Below are positions 56,734 to 63,874 of a stretch of 64,000 nucleotides of DNA, piece by piece (the first letter of the stretch is position 1; every line of letters begins with the position of its first letter). The position numbers were made by a program, and so were the translations under genes. This DNA comes from Motilimonas eburnea (GTDB lineage: Bacteria; Pseudomonadota; Gammaproteobacteria; Enterobacterales; CBDFNC01): the NCBI RefSeq assembly GCF_021295345.1, contig NZ_JAIMJB010000021.1:16428-80427 (forward strand), written 5' to 3'. Below the pieces are notes generated by a model. The model ran no database searches. It was not told the DNA's origin and worked only from the letters and a program-made list of their open reading frames with translations.

Positions 56734-56757
56734 CAGTTTACTAAGTAAGGAGAGAGT

Positions 56758-57144
56758 ATGACCATTAAACGTTATGGTGCAGAAGGCGGTACCGGTACCG
56801 GAGGGCAACATTTACCTTTTTCAAGTGCGGTTGAAGCGGGTGGCTTCTTGTATGTTTCTGGCCAAACGCCCATGAAAGAGGGTGAGGTAGTAGAAGGCGG
56901 TATTGTTGATCAATCGCGTTTAGCTATTCAGAACTGTTTGGATATCATGGCCAGTGCAGGGTATGAACTAAAAGACGTGGTGCATGTAAAGGTTGTACTG
57001 ACTGACTCGCGTTATTTTCAGTCATTCAATAAGGTGTTTAAAGAGGTATTTGGCGAGCACCCACCTGCACGTATCTGCATGGTGTGTGACTTAGTGGTCG
57101 ACGTCAAGGTCGAAGTGGACGTGACCTGCTATAAAGCGCCTTAA
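56758..57144 (+). CDS. RidA family 2-iminopropionate deaminase-like protein
   Basis: This is a 128-residue trimeric cytosolic protein of the RidA/YjgF family, which hydrolyses reactive enamine/imine products of PLP deaminases. Core segments are LPFSSAVEAGGFLYVSGQTP, RLAIQNCLDIMASAGYELKDVVHVKVVLTD and HPPARICMVCDLVVDVKVEVDVTC, with the substrate-binding Arg in PPAR. It follows the D-acylase by 24 bases (AAGGAGAGAGT ribosome site) and would detoxify the imine made by the divergent deaminase. Confidence 0.93.
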   Translation: MTIKRYGAEGGTGTGGQHLPFSSAVEAGGFLYVSGQTPMKEGEVVEGGIVDQSRLAIQNCLDIMASAGYELKDVVHVKVVLTDSRYFQSFNKVFKEVFGEHPPARICMVCDLVVDVKVEVDVTCYKAP

Positions 57145-57162
57145 CCCGCTCGCGTTCCTCTT

Positions 57163-57192
57163 AACCAAATGCTCTTTGGTGAGCATTTGGTT
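57163..57192 (+). terminator. terminator hairpin after the RidA gene
   Basis: A perfect 12-base stem (AACCAAATGCTC / GAGCATTTGGTT) with a 6-base loop, 18 bases after the stop codon; only a weak T-rich stretch follows. Confidence 0.7.
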
Positions 57193-57245
57193 ATCAAGTT
57201 GTAAAGTCTTTGTTTTAAATGACGTTTGTTTTGGTATCGGTTCCA

Positions 57246-57259
57246 TTGATTTTTATCAA
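57246..57259. promoter_or_regulatory. exact FNR-type site upstream of the GH18 chitinase
   Basis: TTGATTTTTATCAA fits the FNR/EtrA consensus TTGATnnnnATCAA at all ten defined positions, about 124 bases upstream of the chitinase start. The position would suit activation from around -40 or further if transcription begins near 57300. Confidence 0.6.
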
Positions 57260-57382
57260 ATTACATCTAAATTTCTTGAGATACCTCATATTGTCCTAAA
57301 TTAAATACCAGCTCCCCCCTTTCAATGGTCTATCATAATACCCGCAATCAATGGATGGTTGCTTTATCTCAAGGATGAAAAT

Positions 57383-60300
57383 ATGAAAACGAAAATATCG
57401 CTCTTAGCGCTTGCGCTAAGTGCAGCTATTGGTGGCCAAGCCCATGCCGCCGGTGAAATCGAATGGGTAGCCGGTAAAACCAAAGTAGCCAACGGCGACG
57501 TGGTTATCTACCAAGGTGAATGTTATCAAGCTAAAAACAACCCAGGTACATGGGAAACGCCATCTTCAGCTTCAGGTTGGTTTTGGACACCTGTAGCTTG
57601 TTCTGGCGTTGAACCAACACCGACTCCAACTGCTGAGCCAACGGCAGAGCCCACCGCTGAACCAACAACTGAACCTACGGCAGAGCCAACGGCAGAGCCA
57701 ACACCTGCACCAGGTAATGAAATTCCTTGGGTACCAGGTAAAACACGCGTAGCCAACGGCGATGTGGTTATCTACAACGGTGTTTGTTTCGAAGCGAAAA
57801 ACAACCCTGGTACATGGGAAACGCCAACAGCGACCAGCTGGTTCTGGACAGAAGTCCCTTGTTCTGGTGTTCAACCAACGGCAGAGCCAACAGCTGAACC
57901 AACGGCAGAGCCAACAGCTGAACCAACGGCAGAGCCAACAGCTGAACCAACGGCAGAGCCAACAGCTGAACCAACAGCTGAACCAACGGCAGAGCCAACA
58001 GCAGAGCCAACAGCAGAGCCAACAGCAGAGCCAACAGCTGAACCGACCGCAGAGCCAACTCCAGGTCCGGGTAATCACGAAGCGTGTCGTCCAGAAGGCC
58101 TATACAAAACACCAGGCGTTGATGTTCCTTACTGTACGGTTTACCAAGAAGGCGGTGCAGAGAAACCCATCAACGGCACCTCTCGTCGTGTTATCGGTTA
58201 TTTCACCAACTGGCGTAACGGTGCAAATGGTCAACCGACTTACCTAGCAACTGACGTTGCATGGGATAAAGTTACCCACATTAACTACGCATTTGCGCAT
58301 ATCGACAACAACTACCGTGTATCTGTAGGTGAAGACATTTACCCAACAGAGCCAGGTTACAAACTTGATCCTAAGAACCCGAACACTGGTATGGTTTGGA
58401 ACGATGTACCGGGCGCAACCGATGCCGATATGGATCCAAGCGTTAAGTACAAAGGTCACTTGAACCTAATCAACAAGTACAAGAAAGAGAACGGCGTTAA
58501 AACCCTTATCTCTGTGGGTGGTTGGGCAGAAACCGGCGGTTTCTGGGGACCAAACACCGGCTCTACGTGTCCAATGAATGACGCACCAACAGCAGAAGAC
58601 GAATGGGTAATGCCAGGTCAAGCTGATAAGAATGGTGTCGTTAACACTGGCCCATGTCCAATCGACAACCTAGGCCGTGTAGTTAACGGTGGCTTCTACT
58701 CAATGACCACTAACTCAGACGGTAGCGTAAACCAAGCGGGTATCGACGCGTTTGTTAAGTCTTCGGTTGACTTTATCCGTGCTTACGGCTTTGACGGTAT
58801 CGACTTAGACTACGAATACCCAACGGCGCTAATGGACGGCGGTAACCCATTTGACCGCGCAGTACAAAACCCACGTCGTAGCTACTTGATGAACTCGTAC
58901 AACGTGTTAATCAAGCAACTTCGTGAAGCGATTGACGTGGCGTCTGCAGAAGACGGCGTACATTACTACCTAACTGTTGCGGTGCCTTCATCAGGTTACC
59001 TACTACGTGGTATGGAAGTGTACTCAGCGGGTCAATACCTCGACTTTATCAACATGATGACCTACGACTTCTCTGGCTCATGGGGTGAAGTAGTTGGCTT
59101 TAACGGCCCACTTTACGACAACGGTAAAGATCCTGAAATGAATCTATATCAGGTTTACCAAAACTACGGCAACATTGGTTACCTCAACATTGACTGGGCA
59201 TACCACTACTTCCGTGGCGTGGTACCTGCAGGTCGTATCAACATCGGTCTACCATACTACACCCGTGGTTGGAGAGGCGTTGAAGGCGGCGTAAATGGTT
59301 ACGGTGGTAAAGCGCCAACAACTAACTGTGAGCGCGGTACAGGTAACGGTACAGAGCAAGGTTGTGGTAACGGTGCAATCGGTATTGACAACATGTGGCA
59401 TGATACTGACCCACATGGTCTAGAGCTAGGTGCAGGCTTCAACCCAATGTGGCATGCGAAAAACCTAGAAGCGGGTCAAATGCCAACTTACGCAGCGCAA
59501 TATGGTCTTGACCCAGTAAACAATCCTGATGATCGTCTAGTGGGCACTTACACTCGTTACTATGACACTGACGCAGAAGCGGCATGGTTATGGAACCCAA
59601 CCAAGAAAGTGATGATCAACCTTGAAGATGAGCAAGCCATTGCAGCAAAAGCTAACTACGTTGCTGACAAAGGTCTTGGCGGTATCATGTTCTGGGAAAT
59701 GGCGGGCGACTACGCGTGTTACGCGATTGAAAACGGTGTTCGTACCGAAACTATCGTACCTGAGTCAAACTGTTTAGCAGGTAATGGCACTGCAGAGTAC
59801 TACGTAGGTAGCACGCTAACTGCACTAGGCCATGACATCCTAACTAAAGCAGGCAACCCAGACCTAAGTATGGTTGACCCATTAGTTAACTTGCCAGCAC
59901 AGAAACTAGACGTGACCGTTTCACTGGTTGGTTATGTCACCGACGAAAGTGTGGCATGGCCGCAAACGTCTGAATGGCAGTTCACTAACAACAGTGACAA
60001 AACCATTACTGAAATTCAGTACAGCATCCCGTCTTCTACCGACCTAAGCAAGGACCTAAAAGCATTAGGTACCGTACTGAACAATGCGAACGGCCAAGGC
60101 AACAAGGGCGCACCTGGCATGGTTGATGACTTCCACCGTTTTGCAACTGCGGTTAGCATTGCACCTGGTGCAAGCCATACCCTAAAAGTGAACGCACACT
60201 TGCCAATCGGCGGTGGCCCATCTTCGTTTATCTTCAAGACGAATGCAGGTGAGTTTGCCGCATTAACTGAAGTTAAAGTCATCACTGATGGTTCATGTGA

Positions 60301-60484
60301 AGCGCGCGGTATAGACGTATCAACCCTACAACCATGGACTAGCGGCTGGAGTGCAAACTACGGCAAAGGCGACATGGTGACTCATGAAGGTCAAGTATGG
60401 CAACGTGCTTGGGGTGGTAACGACGGTCGTCCAGGCTCAGCTGAGAACTGGGTGACAGGTTGGAACCCAGTGTGTCCGCTTTAA
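57383..60484 (+). CDS. secreted GH18 chitinase with N-terminal chitin-binding modules
   Basis: This is an exported enzyme of about 1033 residues. A signal peptide (ending AHA, about 21) is followed by a first CBM (EWVAGKTKVANGDVVIYQGECY), a Pro-Thr-Ala-Glu linker, a second near-identical CBM, and a long TAEP linker. The GH18 barrel starts at RVIGYFTNW, has SVGGWAE, the catalytic motif DGIDLDYE (471-478, acid Glu478), MTYDFSG and a final GGIMFWEMAGD. A beta-sandwich domain (about 850-960) and a C-terminal chitin-binding-like module follow. It hydrolyses chitin with retention through substrate assistance. The start at 57383 has AAGGATG upstream; codon bias suggests strong expression. Confidence 0.95.
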   Translation: MKTKISLLALALSAAIGGQAHAAGEIEWVAGKTKVANGDVVIYQGECYQAKNNPGTWETPSSASGWFWTPVACSGVEPTPTPTAEPTAEPTAEPTTEPTAEPTAEPTPAPGNEIPWVPGKTRVANGDVVIYNGVCFEAKNNPGTWETPTATSWFWTEVPCSGVQPTAEPTAEPTAEPTAEPTAEPTAEPTAEPTAEPTAEPTAEPTAEPTAEPTAEPTAEPTAEPTPGPGNHEACRPEGLYKTPGVDVPYCTVYQEGGAEKPINGTSRRVIGYFTNWRNGANGQPTYLATDVAWDKVTHINYAFAHIDNNYRVSVGEDIYPTEPGYKLDPKNPNTGMVWNDVPGATDADMDPSVKYKGHLNLINKYKKENGVKTLISVGGWAETGGFWGPNTGSTCPMNDAPTAEDEWVMPGQADKNGVVNTGPCPIDNLGRVVNGGFYSMTTNSDGSVNQAGIDAFVKSSVDFIRAYGFDGIDLDYEYPTALMDGGNPFDRAVQNPRRSYLMNSYNVLIKQLREAIDVASAEDGVHYYLTVAVPSSGYLLRGMEVYSAGQYLDFINMMTYDFSGSWGEVVGFNGPLYDNGKDPEMNLYQVYQNYGNIGYLNIDWAYHYFRGVVPAGRINIGLPYYTRGWRGVEGGVNGYGGKAPTTNCERGTGNGTEQGCGNGAIGIDNMWHDTDPHGLELGAGFNPMWHAKNLEAGQMPTYAAQYGLDPVNNPDDRLVGTYTRYYDTDAEAAWLWNPTKKVMINLEDEQAIAAKANYVADKGLGGIMFWEMAGDYACYAIENGVRTETIVPESNCLAGNGTAEYYVGSTLTALGHDILTKAGNPDLSMVDPLVNLPAQKLDVTVSLVGYVTDESVAWPQTSEWQFTNNSDKTITEIQYSIPSSTDLSKDLKALGTVLNNANGQGNKGAPGMVDDFHRFATAVSIAPGASHTLKVNAHLPIGGGPSSFIFKTNAGEFAALTEVKVITDGSCEARGIDVSTLQPWTSGWSANYGKGDMVTHEGQVWQRAWGGNDGRPGSAENWVTGWNPVCPL
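57878..58055 (+). repeat. 12/24-base tandem repeats encoding the GH18 linker
   Basis: About fourteen 12-base units encode TAEP, grouped in 24-base pairs that differ by synonymous changes (GCAGAG versus GCTGAA). A shorter tract of the same type lies at about 57628-57710. Length changes stay in frame, so linker length may vary between strains. Confidence 0.9.
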
Positions 60485-60505
60485 ATCTGATTTAAGCAAC
60501 TAAAC

Positions 60506-60531
60506 AAAAACCCGCTTCGGCGGGTTTTTTT
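60506..60531 (+). terminator. rho-independent terminator of the GH18 chitinase
   Basis: AAAAACCCGC-TTCG-GCGGGTTTTTTT: a 10-base stem, UUCG tetraloop and T-tract, 21 bases after the stop codon. Confidence 0.95.
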
Positions 60532-61182
60532 ATGGGGGCTATTTGGTAACAAGGGGATTCACCGTAAAGGGGAGTGGTTTGAAGATATGGCTGTTTATAC
60601 AGGTATAATGGGTAAAAGTTGATTTTGTCCGCTCTTGGCGCGGTAAATAAAATGCAAAAGTCTCGCTTTGTTCACATTAGATGCCTAATTCATTGATATA
60701 TAATCACAAAAAATATCAGCCTGTTTCTTTACGGGGGCCAGATTGGGTCTCGGTAATTTTCAGTCTCGGTTTGTTTTCCTCTTAGATGAGAGTTAACGTC
60801 GATAAATTGTGTGTAAGAGGCTGATAATCAATGATAATAATAGGGTTAGCCTAGGCGGAAGCGTGCGGGTTTACCAAGAAAAGAGTGTAATACACTGTTA
60901 TTGGGTAATTTAAAACACTCACACCAGTAAATATAGTATACAGAGAGCTTTTTGCTGTATATTTAATCAGTATAAAAAGGTGAGAGTTATAAGCACAAAA
61001 TCTAATAAGAAGGCTTGACTGGGCTATACTCATTTTTACTCCTTAAGCTAAGTATTTTGCTGCTGAAACTGGGAAGAGTTTCAGGCAGACAAATACTTAG
61101 CTTAAGGATCAGAAATCCCTATCAAGCCGCTGATTTTACGTGTTTTAAATTCTTCGCAGTCATCACTTTAGTGATGTCTGCC
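60532..61182. other. gene-free region between the chitinase and the cassette array
   Basis: These 650 bases contain no convincing gene; a 60-codon minus frame at 60851-61033 has no support. No integron integrase or attI-like segment is visible. The notable structure is the long hairpin at 61041-61107, and a small ATCAC-TTTA-GTGAT hairpin at 61162-61175. Confidence 0.6.
61041..61107. repeat. 67-base long inverted repeat
   Basis: The outer arms CCTTAAGCTAAGTATTT / AAATACTTAGCTTAAGG are a perfect 17-base inverted repeat; inside, CTGAAACT / AGTTTCAG forms a further 8-base stem with a 6-base loop. The element lies just left of the first attC-like site. It could be a structured RNA, a folded recombination site, or a small palindromic element; no T-tract supports termination. 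Confidence 0.75.
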
Positions 61183-61247
61183 CAATAACAAGTATTTGAA
61201 TTTGACGAAGCAACATGTTGCTTCACAAATTAAAACGGGCGTTATGT
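61183..61247 (+). repeat. attC-like site 1 (start of the array)
   Basis: CAATAAC at 61183 and GTTATGT at 61241 are the outer cores; the centre is a perfect 18-base palindrome GAAGCAACATGTTGCTTC (61207-61224). At about 65 bases it is a compact attC. No gene is identified for the cassette that would end here. Confidence 0.7.
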
Positions 61248-61262
61248 TTCTGAGGGTGAATC

Positions 61263-61649
61263 GTGACTGATGAAAAATTGATCACTCAGTTAATTCCACT
61301 TTGGTACGCCAACCTCGCTTGGGCAAAGGAATTAATTGCTAGGTCATTCGGGTTAGAGACCGCTTCGGAAATCTTAAAGCAGGAGTATAGAGGAAGGCGG
61401 CAAGTCCCCGGTACTAACTGGTTTATAAAGATCCATGGTGTCGGTGTAGATATTTTTAAGTCTCCAGAAGTCGGCGGTATAGATTTCGACTTTGGGCGTG
61501 ATGCGCCTGATACATGGAGGTTGAAATATTTTTTCGAGAAGCAGTTTAATGATGGGCAATTGCCTGCAGCCGATTATATTCATTTAGCAGATGACGAAGA
61601 AAGACTAGAAGCTGCAATTAGAGTTGTGTTGTCGAGTGACAAAACATAA
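61263..61649 (+). CDS. cassette protein 1, DUF6896-like
   Basis: This is a 128-residue soluble protein starting with GTG after GAGGGTG. The core YRGRRQVPGTNWFIKIHGVGVDIF and GIDFDFGRDAPDTWRLKYFFEKQF resembles the DUF6896 type, small proteins whose neighbours suggest immunity or defence roles, but this assignment is from memory. The stop codon lies within the first attC core of the next site, as is typical for cassettes. Confidence 0.7.
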   Translation: MTDEKLITQLIPLWYANLAWAKELIARSFGLETASEILKQEYRGRRQVPGTNWFIKIHGVGVDIFKSPEVGGIDFDFGRDAPDTWRLKYFFEKQFNDGQLPAADYIHLADDEERLEAAIRVVLSSDKT

Positions 61650-61744
61650 CCAGTCCGCCCAAGCGACAGCATGAGCTGTCATAATTTTTGTAACACAACA
61701 AAAATTCCGCCAGCTGCAAGCAGCGCATGGCGGAAGCGTTATAC
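61644..61744 (+). repeat. attC site 2
   Basis: ACATAAC (61644-61650) and GTTATAC (61738-61744) are the outer cores. CCGCC near the left and GGCGG near the right pair, and GACAGC-ATGA-GCTGTC and TTTTTGT/ACAAAAA stems lie within. Length 101 bases. Confidence 0.85.
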
Positions 61745-61756
61745 GCAAGGAGAGTT

Positions 61757-62008
61757 ATGCGCACTATAGTGAGGATATTATCAGTTGTTGCACTAGGCAT
61801 CGCTGGAACGTGGTTGTATTTCGATCGTAGTTTTGAACCCGCATTAACTACTGTGGTGTCACTATCTGCGCTGGTAACAACATTCTTTTTAGGTAGTTCA
61901 AAAAGTGACGAAAAACAGTCTCAGAACCTCGGTGACGGTTCAACGGGTATCCAGGCGGGAGGAAATGTAAATATCTCCTTGGGCGAAAAAGAGAATAAGG
62001 AATTGTGA
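61757..62008 (+). CDS. cassette protein 2a: two-helix membrane protein with C-terminal IQAGGNV motif
   Basis: This is an 83-residue protein. Two hydrophobic helices (about residues 4-21 and 28-46) are followed by a polar linker (SSKSDEKQSQN) and the C-terminal motif GDGSTGIQAGGNVNISLG (residues 59-76). AAGGAG lies 4 bases before the ATG at 61757; the in-frame ATG at 61727 falls inside attC and is less likely. The stop overlaps the start of the next gene by one base (TGATG), so they are translated together. The next protein begins with almost the same motif, suggesting that the two proteins recognise each other through it. No function is known to me. Confidence 0.75.
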   Translation: MRTIVRILSVVALGIAGTWLYFDRSFEPALTTVVSLSALVTTFFLGSSKSDEKQSQNLGDGSTGIQAGGNVNISLGEKENKEL

Positions 62009-62874
62009 TGCTAGGGGATAAACAAAAACAGGAAGTAGGAACGGATGCTACTGCTATCCAAGCTGGCGGGGATGTAACGTTAACTCAAAATAACGGTTTA
62101 TCCGTTTCCGAAGTAAAAGAGCTTTGTTTGCTTTTCTTGCGGGATAATTTTCCAGCTTTGAGAGAAGAGGCTATTAATGCCGCTGAACTTAACGTCCAAA
62201 AATTTGCTACTAAACTTGAAGCCAAAATAGTTGAAAATGCACGTGAAATTGATTTAGCAAAATTTACAGATCCAGATGTACAAGCTGCTATTAATGACGC
62301 TGTGCAATCCAGTGCGCGAAAGGGGGAAAAATCGAACCCGTCTGTACTTGTGGATTTAATCGCCGAAAGAGCATCAGCTTCAGCTAACGATTTTAAAGAT
62401 ATAGTGCTCTCGGAAGCAGTCACTGTCGTACCTAAAATCACAAGTGAACAAATAGCATATTTATCGTTTATCCACTACATGACCCATGTTGGTATAAACG
62501 GACTTCAACATATATCTCAACTTGAACCATATTCACAGCGCGCTCTGGCCTCCGTGCGGTCTGGCCTTAACCTTTCTGATTCACAAAAACGTCATATTCA
62601 GTATGCTGGAACTTGTTCAATTGCCTCTATGATGGGCATGGATATATATGATGGTTGGATGAGCCAGCTATACAAGTATATGGGGTATACGGATATTAAT
62701 ACCTTCAAAAGCGACATTGCTCAATTTACACCTACAACAAAACTGCTGCTAGAAGCCTTTGACAACGATATAAAAGGTGGTCAAGTAACCTTGACCAGCG
62801 TTGGGCAGGCTATAGCAATCGCAAATTTATCAACAACATTGGGTAAAATGGATTACTCAATTTGGTTAAAGTAG
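62008..62874 (+). CDS. cassette protein 2b: LPO_1073/Vpar_1526-like protein with N-terminal IQAGGDV motif
   Basis: This is a 288-residue protein. It starts MLGDKQKQEVGTDATAIQAG, the recognisable opening of the LPO_1073/Vpar_1526 family, followed by VKELCLLFLRDNFPALREEAINAAE. The rest is a helical domain (DLIAERASASANDFKDIVLSEAVTVVPKI ... ALASVRSGLNLSDSQKRHIQYAGTCS) without catalytic motifs I can name. Family members are found in scattered, mobile contexts, and their role is unknown. It starts at ATG 62008, sharing one base with the stop of the membrane protein gene; GTG at 62005 is an alternative. Confidence 0.75.
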   Translation: MLGDKQKQEVGTDATAIQAGGDVTLTQNNGLSVSEVKELCLLFLRDNFPALREEAINAAELNVQKFATKLEAKIVENAREIDLAKFTDPDVQAAINDAVQSSARKGEKSNPSVLVDLIAERASASANDFKDIVLSEAVTVVPKITSEQIAYLSFIHYMTHVGINGLQHISQLEPYSQRALASVRSGLNLSDSQKRHIQYAGTCSIASMMGMDIYDGWMSQLYKYMGYTDINTFKSDIAQFTPTTKLLLEAFDNDIKGGQVTLTSVGQAIAIANLSTTLGKMDYSIWLK

Positions 62875-62880
62875 AAGCGC

Positions 62881-62976
62881 GTATAACAAGCAGCAGCAAC
62901 GGACTGTCAAACCTGTCACTCAAATTGCTGCGCAATTACGCGCCAGCTTTGCCAGCCGCTGTGCTGGGCGTTATAG
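62881..62976 (+). repeat. attC site 3
   Basis: GTATAAC (62881-62887) and GTTATAG (62970-62976) are the cores. The arms contain AGCAGCAGCA...TGCTGGGC and AATTGCTGCGCAATT, giving a folded site of 96 bases. The preceding stop codon lies 6 bases upstream. Confidence 0.8.
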
Positions 62977-62990
62977 CTCTGGAGAGAAGG

Positions 62991-63383
62991 TTGCCATTCG
63001 ATTTATCGGAAGATCAATTATTGAAAGTTGAGGATGAACTAGGCTCGCCGTTGCCGCACGATTACCGAGAAGCAATGAAATTGGCTAATGGTGGCGAAGC
63101 ATCAACCAAAGAAGATGACTGGGAGTTTTATCCAATTAAAGATACCTCAGATCGAAAGAGGCTTTCTCGCACTAGTAACCACATTATATATGAAACAGAG
63201 TCATGCAAAGGGTTTGGCAATTTTCCCAACGGAGCAATAGCAATAGCGGGGAATGGCTTGGGTGATCAGATGGTTTTCATCAAGGAATCAGGGAAGTTTC
63301 AAAATGCAGTATTTTTGTGGCTCCATGAAACTGGAGAGTTGAAGGAACTAGCTGCATCATTTAAAGAAATCGAAAAGCTATAA
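62991..63383 (+). CDS. cassette protein 3: SMI1/KNR4 (SUKH) family
   Basis: This is a protein of about 130 residues. The core LPFDLSEDQLLKVEDELGSPLPHDYREAMKLANGGEAS is the SUKH signature (LP.DY...NGG), followed by the FYPI and AIAGNGLGDQMVFI strands. SUKH proteins are typically immunity proteins against contact-dependent or polymorphic toxins. The best start is TTG at 62991, with GGAG 6 bases upstream, because an ATG start upstream would run through attC. Its stop lies within the next attC core. Confidence 0.85.
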   Translation: MPFDLSEDQLLKVEDELGSPLPHDYREAMKLANGGEASTKEDDWEFYPIKDTSDRKRLSRTSNHIIYETESCKGFGNFPNGAIAIAGNGLGDQMVFIKESGKFQNAVFLWLHETGELKELAASFKEIEKL

Positions 63384-63474
63384 CAAGGCCAAGCATAAGG
63401 GATAGCGCAAGCTGTCATAAAATTTGAAACAAATTTTCCGCCAGCCAGCGCTACCCATGTTGGCGGCGTTATGT
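63378..63474 (+). repeat. attC site 4
   Basis: CTATAAC (63378-63384) and GTTATGT (63468-63474) are the cores, with TTTGAAACAAA and CCGCCAGC/TGGCGGCG inverted segments. Length 97 bases. Its layout resembles site 2, including the AGC-TGTCATAA word. Confidence 0.85.
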
Positions 63475-63483
63475 GCAATCACT

Positions 63484-63867
63484 ATGAAACTCGCTGCCAA
63501 AATACTGATGTCGATAATCCTATTTCCATATAGTTTTGGTGCTATTTGGTTGGTTAACTTATCAACAAGTCAGGGGCGCACTATACATTGGTATCTTCTG
63601 TTTTTTATGGTCTTCGTTGCTTTGACTAGCTTGTGGTCTTTTACTTGGTTCAAGCATCTGAGGAAATTATCGGTAGCTGGTCTTATATTGGCGCTTACCA
63701 TATGTATACCAGCCACTTATATAGGATTCCCTGATATATTGTACTTAGTCGGTCCAGCTGCTCCTTTAATCATACTGTCTGCATTGTGCGTATGGCTTTA
63801 TTGGCGCCAATCTAAAGCACATAACAAGGCGCTCAAATCCGACGCCGAAAGAGCCGGCGCGGTTTAG
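63484..63867 (+). CDS. cassette protein 4: four-helix membrane protein with attC-encoded tail
   Basis: This is a 127-residue protein with four hydrophobic helices (ILMSIILFPYSFGAIWLVNL, WYLLFFMVFVALTSLWSF, LSVAGLILALTICIPA, APLIILSALCVWLYW). The last residues, AHNKALKSDAERAGAV, are read from the attC site itself, a familiar feature of cassette proteins. The ATG at 63484 is used because the frame upstream lies in attC 4. Function unknown. Confidence 0.7.
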   Translation: MKLAAKILMSIILFPYSFGAIWLVNLSTSQGRTIHWYLLFFMVFVALTSLWSFTWFKHLRKLSVAGLILALTICIPATYIGFPDILYLVGPAAPLIILSALCVWLYWRQSKAHNKALKSDAERAGAV

Positions 63868-63874
63868 CGCGGCG
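63819..63874 (+). repeat. attC site 5, truncated
   Basis: ACATAAC (63819-63825) opens the site, followed by AAGGCGCTCAAATCC and GCGCGG... arms, but the right GTTAT core is missing: an IS-like end starts at 63875. The site is therefore cut in two. Confidence 0.7.

Larger units (their letters stand above)
61183..63874 (+). mobile_element. integron gene cassette array without visible integrase
   Basis: Five attC-like sites (61183, 61644, 62881, 63378, 63819) separate four short gene units, all on the plus strand. Each site begins with a (A/T)TAAC core close to the preceding stop codon, and the complete ones end with a GTTAT core, with inverted repeats between. This is the definition of a cassette array. 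No intI gene is present in the window to the left, so it may be a CALIN (attC cluster lacking integrase) or part of an array moved from its platform. Confidence 0.85.

Noticed and set aside
57572..58112. Antisense and shifted frames in the GH18 linker region, including Gln-rich and Leu-rich repeats
   Set aside because: They are shadows of the TAEP linker repeat in other frames.
60851..61033. 60-codon minus frame between the chitinase and the cassette array
   Set aside because: No ribosome site, low complexity, and it contains no recognisable motif.
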